From: Gammaproteobacteria bacterium
GTDB taxonomy: Bacteria; Pseudomonadota; Gammaproteobacteria; UBA6429
DNA: 15,369 bases
Assembly (NCBI GenBank): GCA_003232015.1
Contig: QIKU01000053.1
Span: 1-15,369, forward strand
Reading direction: 5' to 3'
Under the pieces are notes generated by a model. That model did no database searches. It was not told the origin of the DNA and saw nothing but the letters and a program-made list of their open reading frames with translations. Within the stretch, counting starts at the first letter, position 1, and every line of letters begins with the position of its first letter. The position numbers and the translations under genes are program-made. This document shows positions 6,923-14,180 of this stretch, piece after piece.

Positions 6923-7192
6923 ATGACAAATCAGCGAAAACATTCGCGTTTACCCTTACCAATGACGGTAGAGGTGCTAGTTGAAGATCAGTCACCGGTT
7001 ATTATGAAAACACGTGATATGAGTGATGGTGGTGTTTTTTTAGAAGAAAATGAGAATCTGATTTTACAAATGGGTGTTAAGCTAACAATTAAAGTTGTTG
7101 AGAATATGCAGGGTGATGAACCGCCAGCAATACCCGCAACGGTGGTTAGAGTAACCGAAGACGGGTTTGCTGTGCAGTTTGATCTGGATTAA
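6923..7192 (+). CDS. Single-domain PilZ protein (cyclic di-GMP receptor)
   Basis: An 89-residue protein made of one PilZ domain, which typically binds cyclic di-GMP and passes the signal to a partner protein. Both ligand motifs are present: RxxxR at the N terminus (Arg5-Lys-His-Ser-Arg9) and DxSxxG (Asp32-Met-Ser-Asp-Gly-Gly37). The final beta strands (IPATVVRVTEDGFAVQFDLD) fit the barrel. There is no output domain, so it must act through an unidentified partner. The ATG is preceded by GAGTGA. The gene lies alone between the divergent amidotransferase gene and the convergent phoU (17 bp between stop codons). A link with phosphate control is not shown by the sequence. Confidence 0.92.
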   Translation: MTNQRKHSRLPLPMTVEVLVEDQSPVIMKTRDMSDGGVFLEENENLILQMGVKLTIKVVENMQGDEPPAIPATVVRVTEDGFAVQFDLD

Positions 7193-7216
7193 TTTTAATC
7201 AGTTAGATATTAATCC
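7186..7216. terminator. Weak hairpin spanning the convergent PilZ and phoU stop codons
   Basis: GGATTAAT (7186-7193) and ATTAATCC (7209-7216) are perfect inverted arms around a 15-base AT-rich loop. They cover the stop codons of both convergent genes. There is no clean T-run on either side, so it may be a weak bidirectional terminator or merely a 3' protective hairpin. Confidence 0.35.
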
Positions 7217-7923
7217 TGTATTTCCTGTTCCATATCTTCAAGACTGGTGTGGCGTACATTTTTACCTTTAACTAAATAAATAATATATTCACCGATATTT
7301 TTTGCATGGTCACCAATTCGTTCGATTGCCCTTGCTATCCACATTACATCCAGCATACGGGTGATCATACGAGGGTCTTCCATCATAAAGGTAAGAGACT
7401 GGCGCATAATGCCATCGTATTCCTGATCCAGAGCCAGGTCTTCTTTAGCAATACGGAGTGCGGCTTCTGTATCCGTTCGTGCAAATGCATCTAAAGTATC
7501 ATGCATCATTCTTGCAACATGTTCCCCCAGGTTTTGAAGTTCATAGTAGCCGTTTTTGGGGCGCTCCTGTTTAGCAAGGCGTTTCCCCATGCGTGCAATA
7601 CGCTCGGCCTGATCACCGATACGTTCAAGGTCGGTAATGGTTTTAATAACAGCAACCACCAGCCGTAAATCTGAGGCAGCTGGTTGGCGGCGTGCCAATA
7701 TCTGGCTGCATTCTTCATCTATGGCTACTTCAGCTGCATTTACTTTCATGTCACGCTGAATGACGGTATTGGCTAAATCAATATCACCTTCGACAAGGGA
7801 TTTTATGGCATTATTTATTTGTTGTTCAACAAGGCCACCCATTTCAAGAACACGATTCCGAATTTCTTCGAGTTCAATATTAAATTGATGCGAGATATGT
7901 TGTCCGGCTTTTGTTTTATCCAT
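7210..7923 (-). CDS. phoU: Phosphate signalling protein PhoU
   Basis: A cytoplasmic adaptor that links the Pst transporter to PhoR, keeping the Pho regulon off when phosphate is plentiful. At 237 residues it has the normal length and two repeated three-helix PhoU domains. Each carries the metal-binding acidic motif: TDLERIGDQAERIA in the first and RAIERIGDHAKNIGEYI in the second. A good ribosome site (GGAG, 8 bases before the ATG) is visible on the minus strand. It is the last gene of the pstCAB-phoU cluster, 35 bp after pstB. Loss of this protein usually makes the Pho response constitutive. Confidence 0.97.
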   Translation of the reverse strand: MDKTKAGQHISHQFNIELEEIRNRVLEMGGLVEQQINNAIKSLVEGDIDLANTVIQRDMKVNAAEVAIDEECSQILARRQPAASDLRLVVAVIKTITDLERIGDQAERIARMGKRLAKQERPKNGYYELQNLGEHVARMMHDTLDAFARTDTEAALRIAKEDLALDQEYDGIMRQSLTFMMEDPRMITRMLDVMWIARAIERIGDHAKNIGEYIIYLVKGKNVRHTSLEDMEQEIQD

Positions 7924-7958
7924 TTTTAAATCTCCAGCATTGGGTGTCAGGCATTATT

Positions 7959-8780
7959 TTAACCGTAACGGCCTGTTATATAATCTTCTGTTTGTTTTGT
8001 TGATGGGTTAGTGAAAATCTGATTTGTATTATCAAATTCAATAAGCTTACCCATGTATAAGAATGCAGTATAGTCTGAAACACGTGCCGCTTGTTGCATA
8101 TTATGCGTTACGATAACAATGGTGTAATTTTGTTTTAATTCATGAATAAGTTCTTCAATTTTTAGCGTGGATATTGGGTCAAGTGCAGAAGCAGGTTCAT
8201 CAAGCAATAATACCTCAGGTTCTATGGCAATCGCACGGGCAATAACCAGGCGCTGTTGCTGGCCACCGGATAACCCCAGGGCACTGTCATGCAGCCGATC
8301 TTTGACTTCATCCCAGAGTGCGGCTCCCTTTAGTGATTTTTCTACCGCTTCATCCATTTTACGTCGGTTGCGCTCACCTTGTAAACGTAGGCCATACGCC
8401 ACATTTTCATAAACTGATTTTGGAAACGGGTTTGGCTTCTGGAATACCATACCTATTTTTTGTCTTAAGTTAGCGACGTTAACACCTTTGGCAAAAATAT
8501 TTTCGCCATTAATCTCAATTGTACCCTCAATGTGGCAGTTATCGACCAGATCATTCATTCGGTTAAAACAGCGTAGCAGGGTTGATTTACCGCAACCACT
8601 CGGGCCAATAAAAGCCGAGACACGTTTTTCAGGGATACTTAGATTAATATCAAAAAGTGCCTGCTTGTCAGCATAATATAAATTTAGATTTTCAACTTTT
8701 AAGCACTCTTTTTCATCTGACAACTTGCGAGCAGTCTCTGTGGTTTTTGTGCTGGTACTTTGCATTAATGTGTTTTGCAT
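7959..8780 (-). CDS. pstB: Phosphate ABC transporter ATPase PstB
   Basis: The ATP-hydrolysing subunit that powers phosphate import through PstC-PstA at the inner face of the membrane. The motifs are complete: Walker [11 protein letters not shown]-loop in [12 protein letters not shown] signature LSGGQQQR, Walker [13 protein letters not shown], and the switch His in VTHNMQQAA. The protein is 273 residues; about 25 residues before the conserved KVENLNLYY are longer than in E. coli PstB (257 residues), and an internal ATG (codon 6) is possible. The gene lies 89 bp after pstA and 35 bp before phoU, all in one direction. No Pho box is seen in the pstA-pstB gap, so it is presumably read from the pstC promoter. 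Confidence 0.97.
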   Translation of the reverse strand: MQNTLMQSTSTKTTETARKLSDEKECLKVENLNLYYADKQALFDINLSIPEKRVSAFIGPSGCGKSTLLRCFNRMNDLVDNCHIEGTIEINGENIFAKGVNVANLRQKIGMVFQKPNPFPKSVYENVAYGLRLQGERNRRKMDEAVEKSLKGAALWDEVKDRLHDSALGLSGGQQQRLVIARAIAIEPEVLLLDEPASALDPISTLKIEELIHELKQNYTIVIVTHNMQQAARVSDYTAFLYMGKLIEFDNTNQIFTNPSTKQTEDYITGRYG

Positions 8781-8803
8781 GATTTTTCCAGTTGTTCTTA
8801 AAT

Positions 8804-8821
8804 CAATCTTAATTCAGATTG
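8804..8821 (-). other. Small hairpin in the pstA-pstB gap
   Basis: CAATCT and AGATTG are perfect inverted arms around a six-base loop, in the 89-bp gap upstream of pstB. There is no T-run. It could be an mRNA stability or processing element that sets different levels of the membrane and ATPase subunits. This is inference. Confidence 0.3.
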
Positions 8822-8869
8822 TGTTGAATACCAATTATTATGTATCCAAATTAGTGTGAATTCCATTAT

Positions 8870-10522
8870 TTATGACTCAAGGTTACGGTATTTTTCCCGT
8901 AAATTATTTCTAATCCAGATAGCAGCCAAATTTAGAATAACAATAACCAGTACCAGTAAAAATGAAGTGGCATAAACCAAAGGCCGAGCTGCTTCAACAT
9001 TAGGGCTTTGGAAACCTACATCATAAATATGAAAACCCAGGTGCATAAATTTTCGATCCAGGTGTAAAAAGGGTGCGCTACCATCCAGGGGTAAGGATGG
9101 AGCAAGTTTTACCACGCCTACCAGCATAAGTGGTGCAACTTCACCGGCTGCGCGTGCAATGGCCAGTATCATGCCTGTCATCATGGCAGGGGTTGCCATG
9201 GGTATAATAATACGCCATAACGTTTCGGATTTGGTTGCTCCCAGTGCCATGCTGCCTTCGCGTAATGATTTTGGTATGCGTGACAGACCTTCTTCAGTGG
9301 CAACAATAACGACCGGCACGGTCAGTATTGCCAGTGTGAGTGACGACCAGAGAATACCAGGGGTACCAAAGGTAGGGGTAGGCAGAGCCTCAGGGTAAAA
9401 GAGTTGGTCGATTTCACCACCAAGAAAATAAATAAAGAAGCCTAAACCAAAAATACCGTAAACAATAGAAGGCACCCCCGCCAGATTATTAACAGCAATA
9501 CGTATAAGACGGGTTAGTGGCCCTTGTTTGGCATATTCGCGTAAATAGATAGCCGCGATAACACCACAGGGTGTTACCAGTATCGCCATCAGGATAACCA
9601 TTAATACCGTGCCGAAAATAGCAGGGAAAATACCGCCTTCTGTATTGGCCTCGCGCGGATCATCAAAAACAAATTCAGATAATTTTGAAAAATAAGTGCT
9701 TATTTTTTGTAAAAATGTCAGTGCATTTGGCTGGTAGGCGCGTACTATCGTTGCTAGTGGGATAACAACGCTTTGCCCATCCATAATTTCGGCATTAACC
9801 GAGTAGGTGGTAATTTCTTTATAGAGTACAGCCAGTGATTTTTTATGTACTTCGTACTCTTCACGTAGCGCAGCCTCTGATGCGCTAATTTCTGCCAATG
9901 CCTCTTTGTCGCTAATACCTTGCAGTTCAAATTTTCGGCGTTCAAGACGGAATCGTTCAAGTTGATAGTTGATGTCACCAATTTTATTTTTTTCTATGTC
10001 ACGGATCTTGTCGTGCAATTCATTTGTTTCATCAATGAGAGGTTGTAATTGTTGCCACGCTGCATCCTGTGTAGCAATAAGTTTTCCGTTTTTTGTGATA
10101 TTTTTAATGTAACCATAAAAGTTACCCCATTCACGTCGCTCAACCTGAATAATGTTTTTTGGATAGTTAATGGCTGTATTTTCAGGGAAGATAATCCAGC
10201 GAAAATCACTGCCGAGTTTGTCGCGGTTACCCACTTTAAGCAGTGTGCGGGTAACAAACTCCTTGTCTGTTTTAATATTAACGCCTGAATCCAGTAAACG
10301 CTGAATGGGTACTTCTTCCGTTTCAATAACCTCGCCAATCAATGTGATACGTTGCGAATCATTAACCAGTTCTGCCTGAATAACATGCGCCGGCCAGAAA
10401 TGGCTTAACCCTCGAACCGCAATAAGCAGCAATAAGCCAACCACAATAATAATACTGGTGCTAACGGCAGCGGCGTTTAACCATATCCATGGGTCACCAC
10501 TTTTAAACCATTTTTTAATCAT
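8870..10522 (-). CDS. pstA: Phosphate ABC transporter permease PstA, enlarged form
   Basis: One of the two membrane subunits of the phosphate channel. At 550 residues it is much longer than E. coli PstA (about 296). An N-terminal membrane segment (about 12-35) is followed by about 250 extra residues resembling the DUF3333 region found in long PstA proteins. They include a highly charged helical, coiled-coil-like stretch (about 165-235, with many Glu, Arg and Lys) predicted to lie in the periplasm. The conserved permease domain starts near 295, with its cytoplasmic coupling loop at EGSMALGATKSETLWRIIIP and the conserved GEVAPLMLVG. The ATG overlaps the pstC stop by four bases (ATGA), so translation is probably coupled. 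Confidence 0.95.
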   Translation of the reverse strand: MIKKWFKSGDPWIWLNAAAVSTSIIIVVGLLLLIAVRGLSHFWPAHVIQAELVNDSQRITLIGEVIETEEVPIQRLLDSGVNIKTDKEFVTRTLLKVGNRDKLGSDFRWIIFPENTAINYPKNIIQVERREWGNFYGYIKNITKNGKLIATQDAAWQQLQPLIDETNELHDKIRDIEKNKIGDINYQLERFRLERRKFELQGISDKEALAEISASEAALREEYEVHKKSLAVLYKEITTYSVNAEIMDGQSVVIPLATIVRAYQPNALTFLQKISTYFSKLSEFVFDDPREANTEGGIFPAIFGTVLMVILMAILVTPCGVIAAIYLREYAKQGPLTRLIRIAVNNLAGVPSIVYGIFGLGFFIYFLGGEIDQLFYPEALPTPTFGTPGILWSSLTLAILTVPVVIVATEEGLSRIPKSLREGSMALGATKSETLWRIIIPMATPAMMTGMILAIARAAGEVAPLMLVGVVKLAPSLPLDGSAPFLHLDRKFMHLGFHIYDVGFQSPNVEAARPLVYATSFLLVLVIVILNLAAIWIRNNLREKYRNLES

Positions 10523-12780
10523 AATGAACTGTACTTCTTACGTAAGCGATGGCGGACAATTTCCGCAGCGGTATTAAATATAAAAGTAAACAGGAACAGC
10601 ACCAGTGCGGCAAGAAATAAAATACGGTAATGTGTGCTAGCTACTTCAGCTTCAGGTACTTCAACAGCAATATTTGCCGATAAGGTACGCATACCCTGGA
10701 AGATACTAAAGTCCATTACAGGTGTGTTACCTGTTGCCATTAAGACAATCATGGTTTCACCCACGGCACGCCCCATTCCAATCATAACGGCAGAAAAAAT
10801 CCCTGGGCTGGCAGTTAAAATAACAACCCGAATTAAGGTTTGCCATGGTGTTGCGCCTAGTGCCAGTGAGCCAAGCGTTAAATGTTTGGGGACACTGAAT
10901 ATGGCATCTTCGGCAATTGAAAATATGGTTGGAATAACGGCAACGCCCATCGCTATGCCTACAACCAGTGCGTTACGTTGATCAAAGTCCATCCCCAGTG
11001 ATTCTTTTAACCAGAGCTGGATGTTGCCATCGAAGAAAAAGACTTCAAGTTGTGGGCTTAACGATAAAGCAACCCAGCCGAGGAAAAAGATAACCGGGAT
11101 TAGTAGAGCTGCATGCCAGCCATCGGGAACCTGTAGTCGGATTTTTTTAGGTAGCGTATGCCAGGCAAAAGAAAACAGTAAAATGCCCATGGGCATAACA
11201 ATAAGCAGGCTAAACACTCCCACCAGATTTTTTTCCAGAAAAGGTGCCAGCCATAAACCAGCAAGAAAACCTAATATAACAGTAGGCAATGCTTCCATAA
11301 TTTCGATGCTGGGTTTAACAATGGCGCGCATTTTCGGAGCCATGAAATACGCAGTATAAATAGCGCCCATAATGGCAAGTGGAATAGCAAATAACATAGC
11401 GTAAAAGGCCGCTTTGAGTGTGCCAAAGGCCAGTGGCATAAAGCTGTATTTAGGCTCAAAGTCATTATCGGCTGAAGATGACTGCCATGTGTATCCCGGC
11501 TCAGTGTAGCTTTCGTACCAGACCTGTTCCCATAAAATAGCCCAGGATATTTCTGGGTGTTCATTCTTTATATGCCACGTTGTTATTTCTTTATTGTTAG
11601 CCGTGATTAAAAAGTCGGCGCGTGGTGAAAGTGCGATATGTTGAATGGACATTTCAGGGATAACAACATTCAGCACTTCACGTTTTGCAGTACTGTTGAA
11701 AATAGCGATTTGCCCATCGCGGGTAACTGAGATAAAGCCTTTACGGCGTTGTTCTGTTTCAATATCAATAATGCCACTTTGTTGCTGGTTAAAGGAGCGG
11801 ATAAAGGTTAAGTGGGGGATATTATCGGCATTAACTGGAAACCACTGCGCAATCTCCCCCTCATTATTACCCACTAGAATTGAAATGCCACCGGTTAAAA
11901 ATGTAAAGCTGGTTAAGGTTTGGTTGTCTTTTAGTAAGTGGACTTTTTCAATAACATTAATATTGTCCTCTTCACTAATATCAATAACCGTGATTTCACC
12001 AGACTTTGTCGCAATGTAGGCGGCACGTTGTTGGGGCTCGATAAGAATAGACTGAGCTCCCTGTATTTTTGGCAAGTCAACAATGGTTTTTGTAAATTCG
12101 GTTGAGGTTTCTTCGTCTTCTTCTTCGAGTAAGCCGGACGACTCTCTTTGTAGCAGAACCATCAATATGCGGTTGTCGTCGGTGATGGCTATAATTTTGG
12201 CCTGCTCATCATCTTGCTGGTAAGCAACGTCAATCAACGGCTGTTTTTTGTTGTCAACGAGAATGGGTTCCTTACCAGCAGGGTAAACAATTTCTGGCTC
12301 AATATGCATTTTGTCGTCAGGGTAACTGATCCTGAAATGGTGTTTTACTATCAGTACCTGGCCATTCGATAAACCAAAAACAACCGTGTTATTCACAAGT
12401 TGCGATATTTTAAAGCTGGTGACTTTTGCTTTGTTGTTGGCCAGTAGATGAATTTGTTTTATCTGCTTGCCTGTGCGGGTATCAAAAAATAACGCATAGC
12501 CTTCATTGGTGTATTGCACCGCAATTTTGTTTTGTTCTTCAACTGCGAGGTGCAAGGTTTGGCCGTAATGGGTGTTGACAGGGAAACGGTTTGCTTCTGA
12601 AATATCGGCACTTTTAAAGAGCGGGTAGACGGTATAAACGAGGTAGAAAAAGATCAGTAAAATCGTGATAATAACGCCAATACCACCGACCGCCATATAA
12701 AAAGCGGTGAGTTTATCTTTGAATGTCCGTATCTGGGCGCGGGATAACTTAGAGAAATTGAGATGATTAAAAAGTTGCAT
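10519..12780 (-). CDS. pstC: Phosphate ABC transporter permease PstC, enlarged form with a periplasmic propeller-like insert
   Basis: The partner of PstA in the phosphate channel. It has about 753 residues from the ATG at 12780 (759 from a GTG at 12798), against about 319 in E. coli. After a basic cytoplasmic start and a membrane segment (about residues 35-60) comes a periplasmic region of nearly 400 residues with repeats of the type SNGQVLIV, NEGEIAQWF and RDGQIAIFN, suggesting a WD-like beta propeller. The permease domain begins near 455, with the coupling loop LGSLALGATPWQTLIRVVI and the motif GRAVGETMIVLMATGN. I chose ATG 12780 because the predicted -10 element lies upstream of it and downstream of the GTG. 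Neither start has a ribosome site, so a leaderless mRNA is possible. The 3' end overlaps pstA by four bases. Confidence 0.95.
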   Translation of the reverse strand: MQLFNHLNFSKLSRAQIRTFKDKLTAFYMAVGGIGVIITILLIFFYLVYTVYPLFKSADISEANRFPVNTHYGQTLHLAVEEQNKIAVQYTNEGYALFFDTRTGKQIKQIHLLANNKAKVTSFKISQLVNNTVVFGLSNGQVLIVKHHFRISYPDDKMHIEPEIVYPAGKEPILVDNKKQPLIDVAYQQDDEQAKIIAITDDNRILMVLLQRESSGLLEEEDEETSTEFTKTIVDLPKIQGAQSILIEPQQRAAYIATKSGEITVIDISEEDNINVIEKVHLLKDNQTLTSFTFLTGGISILVGNNEGEIAQWFPVNADNIPHLTFIRSFNQQQSGIIDIETEQRRKGFISVTRDGQIAIFNSTAKREVLNVVIPEMSIQHIALSPRADFLITANNKEITTWHIKNEHPEISWAILWEQVWYESYTEPGYTWQSSSADNDFEPKYSFMPLAFGTLKAAFYAMLFAIPLAIMGAIYTAYFMAPKMRAIVKPSIEIMEALPTVILGFLAGLWLAPFLEKNLVGVFSLLIVMPMGILLFSFAWHTLPKKIRLQVPDGWHAALLIPVIFFLGWVALSLSPQLEVFFFDGNIQLWLKESLGMDFDQRNALVVGIAMGVAVIPTIFSIAEDAIFSVPKHLTLGSLALGATPWQTLIRVVILTASPGIFSAVMIGMGRAVGETMIVLMATGNTPVMDFSIFQGMRTLSANIAVEVPEAEVASTHYRILFLAALVLFLFTFIFNTAAEIVRHRLRKKYSSL

Positions 12781-12787
12781 AATGCGA

Positions 12788-12821
12788 AGTGTAGACACTT
12801 TTTATGACAGTTTTATGACAA
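12788..12821 (-). promoter_or_regulatory. Pho box and promoter of pstCAB-phoU
   Basis: On the minus strand, 12821-12804 reads TTGTCATAAAACTGTCAT, differing from the E. coli Pho-box consensus (two CTGTCAT half-sites 11 bp apart) only at the first base. Ten bases further on lies TACACT (12793-12788), a plausible -10 element in the spacing used by PhoB-activated promoters. Transcription would then start near 12781, at the pstC ATG. This implies PhoB-controlled transcription of the operon in phosphate starvation. Confidence 0.85.
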
Positions 12822-12882
12822 ACAGGCTTAATCAGGATTAAAAATAAGGTTAGTAATATCAATAAGTTATGGTTTTTCTTTG

Positions 12883-12891
12883 TGCTATATA
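12883..12891 (+). promoter_or_regulatory. Candidate extended -10 promoter on the plus strand
   Basis: TGCTATATA fits the extended -10 pattern (TG, one base, then TATATA, 5 of 6 consensus). The -35 region is poor, as is common with extended -10 promoters. It points away from pstC towards the hairpin and terminator at 12907-13012. Confidence 0.35.
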
Positions 12892-12897
12892 GATGTA

Positions 12898-13009
12898 GCA
12901 TAGCGAAATCCGGGGAGGAGCTATACATATTTCCTGGATTACATTTTATTCCATCCTGGCTACTAAAATAAGCAGCTGAATAAAAAAACCCGCTAAGCGG
13001 GTTTTTTTA
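12898..13009 (+). ncRNA. Candidate small RNA in the pstC-pstS gap
   Basis: A plus-strand transcript from the extended -10 element at 12883-12891 would be about 110 nt. It would start with a hairpin at 12907-12940: AATCCGGGGAG pairs with TTTCCTGGATT through 11 pairs, three of them G-U. The G-U pairs work only in the plus-strand RNA; in the minus-strand RNA they become A-C mismatches. A less structured middle follows, then the strong terminator hairpin. No start codon is usefully placed after the GGAGG in the hairpin, so a peptide is unlikely. The target is unknown. Alternatively the gap is just spacer with a terminator for pstS. Confidence 0.35.
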
Positions 13010-13012
13010 TTC
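12978..13012. terminator. Bidirectional rho-independent terminator after pstS
   Basis: A nearly perfect 35-bp palindrome: A-run, CCCGC (12989-12993), loop TAA, GCGGG (12997-13001), T-run. It works equally well on both strands. On the minus strand it ends the pstS transcript 15 bp after its stop codon, so high-level pstS expression is separated from pstCAB-phoU. On the plus strand it could end the candidate small RNA. Confidence 0.92.
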
Positions 13013-13026
13013 AGGTGGGTTAAAGC

Positions 13027-14004
13027 TTACTTTATCCTGTTAAGGTACTTGCGGATAACCTTGCTGCTTAACGGTATGTAACCATCTTTAATAACCACTT
13101 TTTGCCCTGACTTAGAAAGAATCATTTTAATAAATTCACGTTCCAGAGGTGCAAGTGGCTTGTTAGGTTTTTTGTTAACATAAACATAGAGGAAGCGGCT
13201 TAAAGGGTATTTACCCTTGGCTACATTTTCATTTGATGCTGTAATAAAAGGTTTCCCTGGTTTTTTTGTTAACGCAACAGTGCGGATACCCGATGTTTTA
13301 TAGCCAATACCGGAGTAACCAATACCATTAAGTGATGTTGATACAGATTGAACAACAGATGCGGAGCCAGGCTGTTCGTTTACAGTTGATTTGTAGTCAC
13401 CCTTGCACAAGGCTTTCTTTTTAAAATAGCCATAAGTGCCGGATACGGAGTTACGACCAAAGATTTGTAAAGCCCGGTTTTTCCATGCGCCCGTTAACCC
13501 CAGATCCCCCCAATTATTCACTTTATGTTTATAACCACATTTACGTGTTGAAGAAAATATGGCATCGATTTGTGGAATAGTTAAACCTTTAATGGGGTTA
13601 TCTTTATGGACATAAACGGCCAGGGCATCAATGGCAACTGGAATAGCCATGGGTTTGTAGCCAAACCTTTTTTCGAAAGACTGTAATTCTTTGTCTTTCA
13701 TTTTACGACTCATTGGGCCAAAGTTAGATGTACCCTCTGTTAAGGCTGTTGGTGCAGTTGAAGATCCGGCGGCCTGTATCTGAATATTTACGTTAGGGTA
13801 TAAGCGTTTAAATTCTTCAGCCCATAATGTCATTAAGTTGGCTAAAGTATCTGAACCCACACTGGAAATATTACCTGATATGCCACTGGCTTTTTGATAA
13901 GCAGGTATATTGCTGTCAATTTTTACGGCAGCCTGTACCGATGATGCGAATGCAATCTGGCTGGAAAGTAAACCAATGCTTGCTATGGTTAAAAATTTTT
14001 TCAT
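13027..14004 (-). CDS. pstS: Periplasmic phosphate-binding protein PstS
   Basis: Binds phosphate in the periplasm and delivers it to PstC-PstA. The 325-residue precursor has a clear Sec signal peptide (basic MKK start, hydrophobic stretch, probable cleavage after VQA near residue 26) and no lipobox Cys. Phosphate-site segments are visible: [11 protein letters not shown] near 47-57, [11 protein letters not shown] near 99-109, and the conserved [12 protein letters not shown] loop near 190. The mature protein is rich in lysine. The ribosome site GGAG is seven bases before the ATG. The gene has its own Pho box and terminator and lies between phoR and pstC. Confidence 0.96.
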   Translation of the reverse strand: MKKFLTIASIGLLSSQIAFASSVQAAVKIDSNIPAYQKASGISGNISSVGSDTLANLMTLWAEEFKRLYPNVNIQIQAAGSSTAPTALTEGTSNFGPMSRKMKDKELQSFEKRFGYKPMAIPVAIDALAVYVHKDNPIKGLTIPQIDAIFSSTRKCGYKHKVNNWGDLGLTGAWKNRALQIFGRNSVSGTYGYFKKKALCKGDYKSTVNEQPGSASVVQSVSTSLNGIGYSGIGYKTSGIRTVALTKKPGKPFITASNENVAKGKYPLSRFLYVYVNKKPNKPLAPLEREFIKMILSKSGQKVVIKDGYIPLSSKVIRKYLNRIK

Positions 14005-14011
14005 GAGAACG

Positions 14012-14015
14012 CTCC
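14012..14015 (-). promoter_or_regulatory. Ribosome binding site of pstS
   Basis: GGAG on the minus strand lies seven bases before the ATG at 14004 and fixes that start. The leader above it, roughly 100 nt from the predicted promoter, contains a long-loop inverted repeat (TTGAGA at 14043-14048 with TCTCAA at 14071-14076) of unknown role. Confidence 0.7.
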
Positions 14016-14117
14016 TAAAATTAAAATAGTATTAATATAGATTTGAGAGACTTGATTTATTTTTAAAAGGTCTCAAGTTTATTATCTATGCGCAGATTAT
14101 GCGGTTAGATTGTGAAT

Positions 14118-14151
14118 AGTTTATGACGTTATTGTGACAATTGTATGACAA
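14118..14151 (-). promoter_or_regulatory. Pho box (three half-sites) and promoter of pstS
   Basis: On the minus strand three half-sites follow at exactly 11-bp steps: TTGTCAT, TTGTCAC and ACGTCAT. The first two form a good Pho box (14151-14134). TAAACT at 14123-14118 lies ten bases further on as a possible -10 element, the same layout as before pstC. The third half-site overlaps that -10, so either it extends PhoB binding or the promoter is shifted downstream. Confidence 0.82.
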
Positions 14152-14180
14152 GCCTGTTGGATGAATTAGTCAGATGTTTC

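Noticed and set aside
9994..10338. Secondary open frames within pstA and pstC (for example 9994-10338 minus, 11021-11359 plus).
   Set aside because: They overlap well-supported permease genes in other frames and show low-complexity or atypical composition without starts or domains.
12912..12966. A Shine-Dalgarno-like GGGGAGGAG on the plus strand that might lead a small peptide gene.
   Set aside because: No ATG, GTG or TTG follows at a workable distance. A CTG-initiated frame has only about ten codons, and the GGAGG is inside a predicted hairpin.
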